64,000 nt of DNA from Ignelater luminosus (taxonomy: Eukaryota; Arthropoda; Insecta; Coleoptera; Elateridae). The first letter of the stretch is position 1. Each line of letters starts with the position of its first letter. Under the pieces are notes generated by a model. That model did not search any database, had not been told where the DNA came from, and saw nothing but the letters and a program-made list of their open reading frames with translations. Shown here one piece after another: positions 11,990 to 24,554 of this stretch. Both the position numbers and the translations under genes were made by a program. The DNA is taken from the NCBI GenBank assembly GCA_011009095.1, contig VTPC01091034.1, positions 211,629-275,628 of the forward strand. The letters are read 5' to 3'.

Positions 11990-12130
11990 ACCCTCTCTGG
12001 ATCAAGTGGTAACGGTTTAGGTTGCATTCAAGAGGTCGGTGTTCGATGCTCCGCAGCGACGGTCTTCACTAAGGTATTTGTGGTTTTCCTTAGTGATAGA
12101 AGTAAATACCGAAATATAAAGCGATTTCCA
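11990..12130 (+). mobile_element. tRNA-derived SINE
   Basis: A box A-like TGGATCAAGTGG (11998-12009) and a box B-like GTGTTCGATGC (12039-12049) are spaced about 30 bp apart, as in a tRNA-type internal Pol III promoter. The flanking bases do not fold into a tRNA acceptor stem, and a non-tRNA body follows ('GGTCTTCACTAAGG...CCTTAGTGATAG', itself a small inverted repeat). A decayed tRNA gene is the alternative. Confidence 0.5.
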
Positions 12131-13240
12131 TGAAACTTAATTATTTCTTATCTTAACTTTACCTTCACTCTTTCTAGAAATCTCAATTCTTGACTGAACA
12201 AGAGCTTCCGAGCTCCTAAAGCAGCGCGAATCCAACGGGAAAGTAAAGCATGATAAATTTCCTCTTTCTTATACCCGGCTTGGGCTATCTTCGGTTACAT
12301 GCGTTTCTAAAGCATCAGTACTGACTGATGTCTATTATATCTACAGAATGTTCATGACTATTTTATAGCTTAATGCTGATGAGTTGAAAGATTTAAATTT
12401 AGTATAACAATTGCTCTATAAGGCAACTGCATTATATCCAATTTCCACGTGAAATTGGCATTCTTAGCATCCAAACAGAATGGAGATGGATGTGGAACGA
12501 CAACAGTAACTGATTACGAGAGTAACCAGGAGTTCCTCAAATCAAGGAAAATTTAGCACAAGAGTAAATAATTTACATCCTGCACGTTTCTCCGACGGTG
12601 AAGTATCACATGTTGCTCTGTTAGGTGATTCTGCAGATCGTTAATATTCCTCCATTAACTCAACAATAATTTATCTCTACATTAATCAAAATCAAGTAAC
12701 GTTACTATCCACTACCAGAGTTTGCTGCAAATTAATTTTGTTTTTCCTGAGAATTTTTCTTGTTCGTCTCTTATTATTCTTAAACAGATATGAAAAGCAA
12801 AATATCTGAAAAAATTGAAGTTTAACTACTAACTAACTATGCTTTTCTGAACCACGATAACAGATACAGGTTCTATTTATTCGAAGTAGCCTTTCTCAAT
12901 CATCCCCTATAATAAATTCATCCAATTAAAACTTTAATCAACTCATGCAAAAGCGAAATAGTAAAAGCTTCTCTTGCTAATACAAGATGGGAATAAAAAG
13001 ATAGGAAAATTTTGAAGCCAATAAGTGAGCAATGCTAAAACGATTGGGTTTAAGCTTTAAATACTTATAATCACGGCCGGCTTAGCTGTCGGTTTTTCGG
13101 GCCTAACGCCGAGACCCGCACTTGATTTTTTGATGTTTCAGTTTTTAGGATCCCATTAATGCTTTTTCCCGATGTCGCGCAAAACATCCAGCATACCGTG
13201 CCTTTGTTGCATGAACAAAGTGTAAGAAGATATCAGAATA

Positions 13241-14290
13241 TACAGGGTGTTTTGAGAATGAGTGCAAATACTCATCAAGCGCATTCCTGGACAAAAACTA
13301 AACCATTTTTGCAATATAACGTTTTTTCCTGAAGTGCGCCGTTTCCGAGATACAGGGTGTAAAAGTTTATTTTAACATTTTTTGTTTTCTCAATATTTCA
13401 AGAACAAAATTAAATATCGGAATGAAATTTCCTACATGTTTGTTACTTTAAAACGTGTATTATTATACGCAGTTTGATATCCTTCCCAGAGGCAAAGAAT
13501 TGGAGGTGGGCTAGCCCCTTACGCTAAAAAGACATTGTTACACCACTGAAAAATTAGAAAAAAAATTTCTTTGCAGAATCCCCAACTGATCTGAAACAAA
13601 AAGTTACTCTTGCGTTTTTCTTGTAGAATGTATCGCTTTCTAGTAAAATCAGATTTTTGAAAACCTTTCAAATTCGACGAGCTATAGCAAGGTCGTACGT
13701 CATCTTCAAACCAGGATCTAATTACTTGCATTACATTCCTTGACAAAGATTAAACCTTTTTTGTCATAAAAGTCTTTCCCCCAAATTGCAGCATTTTTGA
13801 ATTACAGAGTGTCAAAGTTTAATTAAAGACAAGAGATTTTGATACCCTGCATCTTGAAAACGCTGTACTTTAAGAAAGAATGTTATACGACAAAGAAAAA
13901 TTTAATTTTTGTCGAGGAATGCAATGCAAATAATTATAGCCTGTTTTTGAGATAGCATATGACCTTGACATAGGCTGTTGAACTTGAAAAGTTTTGGAAA
14001 ACTTAATTTTACTAAGAAACGATGCATTCTACGAAAAAATCGCAAGCGTAAATTGTTGTTTCAAATCAATTGCTGATCTTGAAAATAAATTTCTTTTAAT
14101 TTCTCTGTAATGTAACAATTTCTTTAGCGTAGAAGGCTAGTCCATCCTTAATTTTTCGCCTATGATAAGGATATCAAACGCAAAATCATGTAGACACCTT
14201 ATAGTAACAAACACGTTAAGAATTCCATTCCAGTATCTTAGTTTGTTCTTGAAATATTAAGAAAACAAGAAACAAATCTTTTGGGAAGAA
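13241..14290. mobile_element. Foldback element, about 1 kb
   Basis: It starts with TACAGGGTGT, a common MITE terminus. Sequence at 13381-13690 (e.g. 'TCTCAATATTTCAAGAACAA') returns inverted at about 13950-14275 ('TTGTTCTTGAAATATTAAGA'), with the axis near 13826. The copy at 3293-4030 is a relative. No protein is supported; open frames inside it are chance. Confidence 0.65.
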
Positions 14291-15256
14291 CTGTCACCGC
14301 CACACCGGTTCCCGGTATCTAGACAGGTGTCTATGCCGCCTAGATACTGGTTTGACTGTAACGGATCAAATACAAACCCACCAAGATCAAAGATGGCCAA
14401 ACTCCTACTTTTAAATCATAGTGGAAATTACGAACACTACTGTGTGAAATAAAATACAGACGATTCCACCTAAATGTAGGCAATCACACAATCGAAAGCA
14501 GTGTGAGAATACTCACATTTAGAAGATAGATACTTTTTACTCTCTCAAAAGTAGCAGTCTCTGGTCATCCTTTGTCATCCACAATTTCAAATTTAGTCAA
14601 CGCGACTTTTTCCTAAATTTTTACAACGACCCATTTAAAAGTCACGTTCTCATCCACCGTTTTTCTTTCTTTTCCAGTAGAACTGAACCTGTGTCTTGAA
14701 ATTGTTCAAGGCCGAGCCATCGTTCTTTCAATAGTTCATGAGACATCCCAGACTGCGTCGCTCCTGAACGCTAATCCAAGCTTATAAAACTTTCATCTGG
14801 TTAATTATCGATTTTCCTGTAAAAAGTTTAGAGAACCGTTAAAATGTCAGACATTGATTGGTCATTGTTCGGAAACAAAATTTAAAGATCTTATAGTCCT
14901 TTTGCCAGAACAAAGCTATCTGTAGGAGGATGGCCGACCTGAAAAACATATATACTCTTCGGTGAAGATCTGCTATATGGACGGGAGTCTTCCTGCAGAT
15001 GCGGGTCTCGAATTCTTTTAAAATCGATATATCTATCAAGCGAATAATCTCCAAACGTTCTCGACTCCTCCAGGTCATTCGCTTCGTAGATCCAAGAGAA
15101 AGTCTAAACACCTCTCAGCAATTTCTTTGCCAATTCTAACAACCTCCCACTGGAAATGGAGAATGTTTTATAAAATAACCCGCTTCCCTTCAAATAACCG
15201 ATTTTATAACCTACTCTGCACTCATTCAGCTCAATATCAGATATTTACAGTGTGTT

Positions 15257-16448
15257 CATTTTAAAAAGATCCACCCTTAATATCTTGTAAACAAATAAAG
15301 ATATCGAAATGAAAAAACACCTCAATATATTTATGGAGGGGGACATTAGAATGCATAATTGATTCAGCCATACTTTGCTATAGAAAAAATCCTAAATCCA
15401 CTTGCAATACATCCTTGAAAAGGAAATAGCAACAGCAATCTTTTAGTGAAAACAAAATTCATTTCGACCTACTAGATGGCAAGTTACAGTTACAGCTCGA
15501 AACATCTCGTAGAGTTTAAACCACATTAACCAAGCAAATAGAAGCATTTCAATTGTTTTGGTGTTTATTTTGGGTATGAAGCAGATGAACGTAAGCATTT
15601 CTAATTGAATGATCTCAATTGAACCGCCAATAAAAAGTCAAAACAATAGAAAAGGAACAACAGAAAATTGTCAATCCTTTAAAGAATGTACCTAACCTAA
15701 AAACTTACATTAGCAACTAATTCACATTATTCAACTTCAAATACATGTAGTGCCACTTATTCTTCATTCAGAATTATCACTGAAACAATTAAATTGGCCA
15801 CCTTGATTCAATGTTACTACTACAAAATGTTTTACTATAACAACAAAGGTAAGTCACATTCTGTACGTAAATTATCGCATTTCGATTGTTTTAATATGTG
15901 CTTTAGATGAAAAACAAGTGCAACTTGCATGTTTTGTATTGCATAAGGTAAATTGAACTATTAACGTGAGTTGCTACGTTTGGGTATTGTCTTCAAAAAT
16001 TGCTTTATTTTGTGTTGTTCCTTCACTTCTGCTTTTACCTTCTATTAACAGTTCATTTTACAATAATCAATTTAAAATGTCTATATTTATCCGTTTTGTA
16101 TCCAATATAGGCGATAAAACAATTAAAATGCGTTTATTTACCTAGCCAATGCGATTTAAAGTCTTAACTAAAGTAAGACGTTTTGTGAAATAACTTTCGA
16201 TCAAGTAAGCCGGTTTGAAATTTATTTTTACTAAAAGATTGCTATAGTTATTCCCTTTCTAACGACACAAGTAGCAGGGTGCCGTTTAATATATTGAAGT
16301 TCTGTGTGCGAGAACGAACACAGCGACCTCTATGAACAAGTTAATTATGTATTCTAATGTCCCCCTCCGTAAATAGATTCGCGTGTTTTTCCCTATTTCG
16401 ATATATTCATTTGTTTACAAGATATTAAGAGTGGATCGTTTTAAAATG
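15257..16448. mobile_element. 1.2-kb foldback element with arms of about 550 bp
   Basis: The left end ATTTTAAAAAGATCCAC and right end GTGGATCGTTTTAAAAT are inverted copies, and similarity continues inward: 'AATATCTTGTAAACAAAT', 'GAGGGGGACATTAGAAT', 'AGCAATCTTTTAGT' and 'CATTTCAATTGTTTTG' all have inverted partners on the right. Nearly the whole element is one large imperfect palindrome with a short loop near 15.8 kb. I see no transposase. Confidence 0.75.
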
Positions 16449-17585
16449 TAAAAACCGTTTTTTATCAACATTGTTTTGCAAAATGAGTCCTTCCTTGGCC
16501 AGCTGGAAATCACTCTTCGCTTCAACCAATACATTTTTATTAGGAGCTCCTATTGATTGCGCGCTGCCTGTTCCATTCAACTTACTGCACTGAGATCTAT
16601 TCTACATAACCATTTCCATCTGCAAGCATGCAGTTCCATTAAAATCGATTCATCATTTCACAATGAGATTATATTCCACTGTCTGAAGAGAAACAATTCC
16701 TTAATTGTTTTGAGTCTTCTCGCCTTGCGTTTCTTTCTTTCTCATTTCATTATGTTTTTACTTATAAATTACAAACATTTATGTTGTCGCAGAAAAATAA
16801 AAATTTCTTCTGTAAGCCACAAGGAGACTCCTTTTTAATCCCGAAACAAACATGCTAGGGAGTCACCTTGGAGTTCTCCTTGGACCTCGAAATGGACATG
16901 AAAAACTCCGGAAAAGTGGCAATCTACTTCTCCGTCCATTAACAAGTCATACACCAAAGACCGGTCCTGATAATACAATTAGTACCATCCTTACCTTCAC
17001 CTTTACTAAAAATGGGTTGTTGATTGAAGAGGATAGGAGAACTTTTCGTTTTAAATAAACAAAATAACCTGAATCCTTAATTGTTAGCAATATTGATTGC
17101 TCAAAATCTGAAACTCACAACACTAAGTAAATTATTTTGTACTAATATACACATGAATCTTATTTTATGCATATTAGTTAACGTTCTTGAACCAAGCACT
17201 TGTTTTAACATAACTTTCAAATGTTTATTCTCTCTTAATGGCTAGATAATCGATAGTAACTACAGGATATGCTTAAATGAGTGTAGATGGATAAACGAAG
17301 CCTATTTTCACTTCAGTAACTCTGACCATTTCTTAAGTATAAAACAAAAGAAGAACTAACTGTTGCAGTTAAACAAATAATTAACTCGTGTATATGCATT
17401 TACGAAGGCCGTGCTATTTTAGAGACGTTTACAAAATGTTACAAATTCTCTTCTTAATTACGTTGTCTCAAAATGTCCCACTTCAAATTTTGAACAGTGT
17501 ATGCTATATACATATTGTTATGTTTTTATAACTTTCTTGCATAAATTGGCTGTATTGGAGTTTTAAATTAACAATCCCTATTTCA
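16449..17585. other. Unannotated AT-rich stretch
   Basis: I see no gene, known element or clear repeat here. Short open frames near 16557-17058 show no recognisable motif and no splice context. Confidence 0.4.
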
Positions 17586-17586
17586 G

Positions 17587-17909
17587 CAAAAGTTCATGTT
17601 TGCGCAACTTGTTAATTTTAATTGATGAAATTGAGAAATAAAAAGCCATGTCAGATGTTCCAAGCTGAAATTCTGATGAGCGACACCCGAAGCATCCCTT
17701 GGAAGATTCCTTTGTTCCAACAGACAGACGCAGTCAAACATTACTTTCCAAACCAGAATCTTGAAGTTAAATTACCCCTGCTCTTTGAGAAAGTCAATAG
17801 TAAACAAACTACTTTGTTGACCATAGAAGTCATGGCCTCTATCCAACGAAGTGATTATAATAGATCATCACTTTTTGATTCGTCTGGAAACAATAGAAAG
17901 AAATTCAGG
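17587..17909 (+). other. Possible exon of an unidentified gene
   Basis: An open frame from 17622 (first ATG at 17625) runs to a good splice donor (TTCAG|GTATGTAAC, cut after 17909). An acceptor-like CCCTATTTCAG ends at 17586. The peptide (includes 'SIPWKIPLFQQTDAVKHYF' and 'LPLLFEKVN') has no motif I know. Joining it to the next candidate exon at 20459 meets a TAG after three codons, so either it is untranslated leader, or it is not part of that transcript, or it is chance. Confidence 0.25.
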
Positions 17910-20458
17910 TATGTAACTTCCAATTTCTGATCTTCTTCTAATGGAATATGAAGCTCTTGAGTGCCTCTCAAAGATAAAAAATAATAATTTATAAAAATCG
18001 GTAATGTTTTGCATTAAATCCGTTATATTTTGAGTAACGAAATTTTTATGAACATTGTAAATTAACGTAATCAGTTTTCTCAATTCAAATTCAGTTAATC
18101 TAATTAAATTAAATTTAATAGTACCTAAGAATAGCGGCCTAATTTAATCTAACTCTTATTTTTACCGTAACTAATGTAACTTACCTAATTTAACTGCACT
18201 CCATGCGTCTGGGACGCTTTGCCAGCCGCGTTACCAGCATAGCTGACACCCCCTACGCACGGAAGAAACACATTATTTTATTATTTATAGTTCATTTCAT
18301 GTTTGTACTTAAATGAAAAGCAAAAATGGAGCAAACGTGGCATTTTTCTAAACTTTGGAAACATTTTAAAAATTTGTTCCCTCGCACTAATTAATTGCTT
18401 ATTAGTTATCCTAGATTATACAATTTTTCTTCCTTTTCTTCCCAATTTTTAAAAGCTTTAACTGCTAGAGAAACCTTGGGATACAGTTAAAATTCCATGT
18501 TATTAATTAATCCTCAAAATGATGTGTATCAGCAGTTCACGTGAATAATATGCAATTTACAAAGGAGCAAAATTCTGTTAGAATTTTCATCTTGGCGTTC
18601 ATATATACAAAAATAACTAAAATAGCATTTGTAAAATGGAATTATAACAACAGCAATGGTGGTCACAATAGAATAATAACGTGTACAGAGGAAATAATCT
18701 CTTAATTTAACTTAAATTAACGCTAGGATGTGGGCTTCACATATAAACTCAATTGAAATTCATTAAAGAGGACAGTTCGTGCTTTTAACATCGCCAAGTG
18801 CGTTTATATTTTATACGTGACTTGTTTTTTAACATTTGGTTTTTTATATAGATTATTTTATTATTTAACACACCTAGGTGAGTATTTTAATTAATAATAT
18901 AAATTTATTAGTACCTAGGTATGTCCCAAAATTAAGATTTCCATTTTTAAAACGTCCTTTTCATGATTTATATTATTCACGGTTTACTCTTAAAATTCTG
19001 ATTAATTTATAAATTAGTTTAATATAACAATAATTAAAATAATCTCTTGATAATATTTAACTAAGTAATCTGACAAATAATAAACACTGAAAGAATGCAG
19101 AAATAACCAAATAATACTCATGCTTTGGTAAATATAGCTTTTGTCAGTCCCACAGATCACATTGCTTATCTATAACCTCCGACCTTATAGATATGATGAC
19201 CCTAAAGCAAACTCCAGCTTAAACAAATAGTAGTCACTAACCAACCAACAACTTTTTACGTTACGAACAAGGTAAAGCTGATTTTTTAACATAAATTAAT
19301 AATAAAGCGGGATTAATTACATAGAGAGCTTTTTAGTAAACCTAACAGCATGTTTGATAATTTGAAAATTAGTTGATTTCAACTACTTACTTACTATTGT
19401 ATTTAACATGCACATTTTTGTCTTTTGAGTCATACTTAAACACACTACAATTACTAACCCTTGTCTATAATTATTATATGACACCTTTAAATTAAGGTTT
19501 AGTCATACTTTCTGCATAACCGAGTCTTATATTTATTTAAATTGTAATAAAAAAATAAATAAAACTTATAAAGAATTATTTAGTCAGGTTAGGGTTTTAA
19601 TTAGCTTATTTTTTTAGAATATTACATCATCCTGCAATTAATTTCTTTCAATTGTAAGATCTCCAAATAAAATTTCAAAAAGTTATCTTAAAGATGATTA
19701 ATTAACCATTATATAATATCTTAACAATTTCAACAAGGTAACTGCTTAGATAACAGTTTTTAGATTGTTACCAACCTAAATACAAATCAGTTAATATTTA
19801 CAAGTATATGAATGTAAACAAATCATAATATCACTACAACATAAGCTTGCGCAAATACCTTGTTTATGTAGATTTTAAAAAATTGTTTATTACTCTCATT
19901 CTAGAATTTTCTAAAACATTAAAACGTTTTTAATCTTAATTTTTATATTCTTTGTTCAATATTTTATTTATGTTTCTTTTTAACAAATTAATATCTAAAC
20001 ACAAAACCAATACTACATATGTATAGTTAGTTACTATGCTATCGATACATTAAAAATTCTAAAAATTACAAAAAAATCTACAACCTATTACTATAATATC
20101 TTCTGATATTTTACAAAAGTGACGCGTTACTCATCATCATAAAGCCACTACATATAGTCAATTATAACCGGCAGACGGTTAATTTACAAAGGGTCGAATC
20201 ACTTAACCCTAACAAACGTACCCACTGCAAGTGAATGAAAAAGTAAGGGAGCAACCATTGTTAAAATATGTATAGGTATGAATAGTGATTATTATTGATA
20301 ATTATAATTTGTATGTGTCTCTTAATATAGTAATAGAGATCAATTTTATTTCAAATTAAATATTTTCAGAATAACTTGATTTGAAATTAAAATTAACAAA
20401 CTAATAATTTTCTTTGATGGTGCTTCTTAATTATATTAAATTGAATTTCAATTTCAGG
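17910..20458. other. AT-rich non-coding stretch, possible intron
   Basis: About 2.5 kb of very AT-rich DNA without long open frames, transposase or RT motifs. If the flanking exon candidates are real this is their intron. Confidence 0.4.
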
Positions 20459-20552
20459 TATACATAGATACAAAAGAGAACATGGAGAATGTTGAAAGTA
20501 AATCCATACAAATACCAATTGCATGTAATTTGGAAACATTAAACGATGAAAA
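20459..20552 (+). other. Possible first coding exon
   Basis: A strong acceptor (AATTTCAATTTCAG) is followed by an exon with an ATG (MENVESKSIQIPIACNLETL..., 24 codons in all) that ends in GATGAAAAG|GTATGTGAG, a strong donor in phase 0. Sequence on both sides is AT-rich and non-coding, which makes the short open exon stand out. Downstream exons were not identified with confidence; ankyrin-like sequence at 33356 is one candidate. Product unknown. Confidence 0.35.
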
Positions 20553-21474
20553 GGTATGTGAGTATCATTGGCAATGAACTATATTATACACATATGCTAG
20601 TGGGTAATTGAACTTGATTAAATACTACTCTTAATTTCTGTCTTGAGTAAATTTTTACTTATCAGTATTAATTTGTTCTAATAAGATAAAGAGCCTGCTA
20701 AGCAATTTTCAAATATGCGACATCTTTATTTAATTTTTTTCGCTTCTGTATTATAAATAATTATTAAGAATAAAAGTTGCTAAAATTTTATAATTTAGTT
20801 TATATCTTCTTATTAACTAATTGTACTTTTAATTTTTTTATTGAAGTAGACAATATTTACGATAAACAGTTTGTTTTACCTGTAAGATGTTCTACAATCA
20901 GTTAAGACTAATCTTTCCAATTGCGGTTTTTATTACTTCAAATTTATTTAGAACCAGTTGACTACTTTTACAATAATATTTTAAAAATTGGAACTTATTC
21001 TAATATGCAAATGGAAAAAGCAAAGAATAACTATTTTAGCATTGATGAAAAATAAGAATGACTTTACATTTTTTTGCTATTGTTATTAAGTCATAGGTTT
21101 GTTTTTAATTGTTCTGTGCTGATAATAAACTGGAAACATCCAGCTGCTCATTCATTCATTTATATATGCAGGTACAGCAAATTCAAGAGCCCTCTTAAAT
21201 TTATAAAATCACCATCCTAAGACAGCACACCAAATTGTGTCCTTGTTTGAAATAAAAAATTATATAATATATTGTAATTCGTATAAAAATCTCTAAACTT
21301 TATCATTCTCTGTTGATATTTATCTAAAGAATTAAAACTAAATTATTAAAATGAAAAACAGGTCTGTATAGCTACAGGAAGGTCAGAAATAGATGTGCCT
21401 TAATAAACTTTTTAATTATGTTTTCTTTCTATTACGATAATAGTAGATAATAAACAATGAAAATAATGTATATA

Positions 21475-21948
21475 CAGTATGCCCATTTTAAGGTCCTCCT
21501 CTAAATGTTTGGGAATAGGCAACACGTCTTACAATTCAGAGATATCTTTGTGTAATTGCAGATTTTAAAAACAAAATGGATAATGTTTGTATAGTTTGTT
21601 TTCTATAATGCATGTCAATATCAAAATTCCTCAATTTATACTGACTAGAAGTACGATTTGTTTTTTTAAAAAACAATAATAATTATAAGTATTATAAAAC
21701 CTTAAGAATTTAATAATAAACAAGAAAACTAATTTAACAAAAAGAAAGTAAACAAAATGAACAGGTTTGTACAGGAAATATAACCAAGCAAATGTCAAAC
21801 AGTTGACTTTTCACAGTTTTTAAATTCACAGCAAACTACAGTTCAATTAACAAGGACTGAATGTTTTAAAGAAAAGCCAGCTCTGAATTGTAAAACATGT
21901 TGCCTGTTCTCAAACATTCAGGGAAGGACTCATAAAAAAGGCATACTG
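21475..21948. mobile_element. 474-bp MITE, Tc1/mariner-type ends
   Basis: The ends CAGTATGCC / GGCATACTG are flanked by TA on both sides (21473-21474, 21949-21950). TIRs extend about 70 bp inward, with 'GGAATAGGCAACACGTCTTA'-type sequence repeated inverted near 21890-21915. It is a shorter relative of the 696-bp element at 34280. Confidence 0.85.
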
Positions 21949-21961
21949 TATTTTACCATTT

Positions 21962-22790
21962 TTAGCCAACTGCAACTAGATGGTAAACGTGAAATTTGGT
22001 GTTGTTTTCCCGCTAGAGCGCGGTAGTCAACTTTCTTTTTTTTTTAAATGGCACAATACATTCTTTATTCTCTCTTAAATAGAGAATTCTGTTAATCTTA
22101 ATATTATCATATAACAAAGAACACTGTAAACATAAGTTTTGTGATTATCTAGAAAATAACCAACTGGTGATTAGGCATGAACTATGGCTTCAACAAGATG
22201 GAGCCCCTTCTCATAAAAGAAGGAATGTTCAGAACATCTTAAATTTCAAATCTGACAACAACTAGGTCACCTGACTTATCAATTTTGGAATATTCTTTGT
22301 GTGAGGATGTATCAAACAACAAGTTTATGCTTCATTATTTGCAATGTAGAGCTCAGTGTAACGCTATTAGTAGCTTATTAGGAGTTATTCTCTGACATGC
22401 TTGGCGGATTTTCCAGAATAGCCTAAACTTGTTGCTTGATGTATTTCCAGATAAAGAATCCTAGAATTGATTAGCTAGGTAGCCTAGCTGGCCAAAGGAT
22501 TTGCCATCCAGGTACTTTTCCAAGTTTGAAATTTAAGATGATCTGAATATTTCTTCCTTTATGAGGAGGGGCTTCATCTTGTTGAAACCACAGTTCACGC
22601 CTAATCGCCAATAGGATATCTTCTAGATAAACGTAAAATTTCCAATGTTTACTATGTTTTTTGTTTTGTGATAATTATAACGTTGTTCAATAAATATTCG
22701 TTTATCTCGGAGATTTTGTTATGTAAAGGTCGACTACTGCCCCCTAGTAGGAAAACATCAAAATTTCACGTTTATCATCCAGTTGGCTAA
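21962..22790. mobile_element. Inverted-dimer transposon with transposase fragment in each arm
   Basis: The ends TTTAGCCAACTG and CAGTTGGCTAAT are inverted copies, and both arms continue with 'TAAACGTGAAATTT' and a 'GCGGTAGTCAAC'/'GTCGACTACTGC' segment. The left arm (plus strand) encodes 'ELWLQQDGAPSHKRRN', the right arm (minus strand) a diverged equivalent ('ELWFQQDEAPPHKG'). Both are the second-Asp region of a Tc1/mariner transposase. The axis lies near 22395. The left-arm fragment is cut by a 35-bp deletion relative to the copy at 25042. Confidence 0.7.
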
Positions 22791-23947
22791 TTTACAATTT
22801 CGGACTTGTTATGTTCTCAAGCGCAATCATAAAGATATTAACCTCCAGGCTGGTAGTTTATGGTGATTGTAATAATCTAAAATGCTGTTATAACACTTGC
22901 CTGCAATATATGAGAAATAAAAAGGCAGAGCATGGGAGAATTTATAATTTAACAGCATCTGTTATCACAGTTATCAAGGACTATACTCACCTGATGCAGA
23001 GATATACATTCACTTCTTAATCTGATAGTAGAGAAGTTTTAAAAAAATTATATTTGGATTTACAGACTTGCGACGTCCATTATTTTTAGAATTTGAGTAA
23101 AATAAACTTTTGGCAGAACCTTAAAAATATCTCAATTGGCCTAATGAACTTGGCTGATGTAAAAATCTAACCTAAAGGCCCAATCTGCCTCTTGTTTCTA
23201 GAATTTAAATTTCTTAAGAAATCAAGTTTCTCGCTCTGTTTTTAAATGACTACCTTTCCCAGTAATTAATGCATCTTTTGATGACAACGCCAAACATTTT
23301 CTTAGTAAAAGCTGACGGGGTTCCCATTAGATTTTCCATTACATACCAAAGCACCAAATGGAGGAACTTAGTCGTAAATATGTACGGATGTTTAAGACAG
23401 TAATAACGGTACCATCAGATTGCACGACGCGAAGTCTACAAGATGAACACTAACAAGAAGTCCCATGTTCTAGGTGCCGCGCCGCGCTTGTTGAGTCAAG
23501 TAATTTACGTTGGTAACTTCACTGCTGAATAGATTTCAGCTCCATCATGCAGGTGTGGTTACATATGTACATGTACTCGTACAGCGTGGTTTCATTTGTG
23601 GCTAGGGCAGAAGACACTGCAGACAAGGATGTGAAATCCAACCAAGCTTGGACACTGTCTCACTTTTAGTACGTGATTCAGGCATTATCTGAAAATCTTA
23701 AAGTGTGTATATCGGTTTTTGACGAGGTATTTCATGTAATACCATCAGATTGAACACATTTAGGCATTTCATATGTAATGTCGTTGTCTAAGACTTAAGA
23801 GCCTCCTTATTCTGATATTGCATGTGTAATTAGATGGCAAATATTGCCTATTCAACAAAAGATGAATAAAACTGATAAAAATACTTAAAACTTAAAATTT
23901 AAAAAAATGCCTTGATATTTAACAATTACTAAATGCATCCACTGTCA

Positions 23948-24347
23948 NNNNNNNNNNNNNNNNNNNNNNNNNNNNNNNNNNNNNNNNNNNNNNNNNNNNN
24001 NNNNNNNNNNNNNNNNNNNNNNNNNNNNNNNNNNNNNNNNNNNNNNNNNNNNNNNNNNNNNNNNNNNNNNNNNNNNNNNNNNNNNNNNNNNNNNNNNNNN
24101 NNNNNNNNNNNNNNNNNNNNNNNNNNNNNNNNNNNNNNNNNNNNNNNNNNNNNNNNNNNNNNNNNNNNNNNNNNNNNNNNNNNNNNNNNNNNNNNNNNNN
24201 NNNNNNNNNNNNNNNNNNNNNNNNNNNNNNNNNNNNNNNNNNNNNNNNNNNNNNNNNNNNNNNNNNNNNNNNNNNNNNNNNNNNNNNNNNNNNNNNNNNN
24301 NNNNNNNNNNNNNNNNNNNNNNNNNNNNNNNNNNNNNNNNNNNNNNN
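23948..24347. other. Assembly gap, 400 N
   Basis: A run of exactly 400 N. The round number suggests an estimated or fixed scaffold gap rather than a measured one. Open frames that run through it are meaningless. Confidence 0.98.
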
Positions 24348-24554
24348 TATATTGTAATTCGTATAAAAATCTCTAAACTTTATCATTCTCTGTTGATATT
24401 TATCTAAAGAATTAAAATTAAATTATTAAAATGAAAAACAGGTCTGTATAGCTACAGGAAGGTCAGAAATAGATGTGTCTTAATAAACTTTTTAATTATG
24501 TTTTCTTTCTATTACAATAATAGTAGATAATAAACAATGAAAATAATTTATATA

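Larger units (their letters stand above)
21268..23947. repeat. Left copy of a near-identical 2.7-kb duplication
   Basis: This segment matches 24348-27056 base for base apart from scattered substitutions and small indels. It stops exactly at the N gap. It contains the 474-bp MITE, the inverted-dimer element, and about 1.15 kb of unrecognised sequence (22791-23947). The right copy has 35 bp (inside the transposase fragment) that are missing here between 5-bp CAACT repeats, and this copy has about 14 extra T-rich bases near 22038. Confidence 0.9.

Noticed and set aside
11998..12050. Functional tRNA gene
   Set aside because: Boxes A and B are present but no acceptor stem or anticodon arm can be formed.
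22811..23020. 69-codon open frame kept in both 2.7-kb copies (also 25919-26128)
   Set aside because: The two copies are probably alleles, so conservation says little; no motif and no splice context.
23919..24386. Open frames on both strands of about 150 codons
   Set aside because: They consist almost entirely of N bases of the assembly gap.
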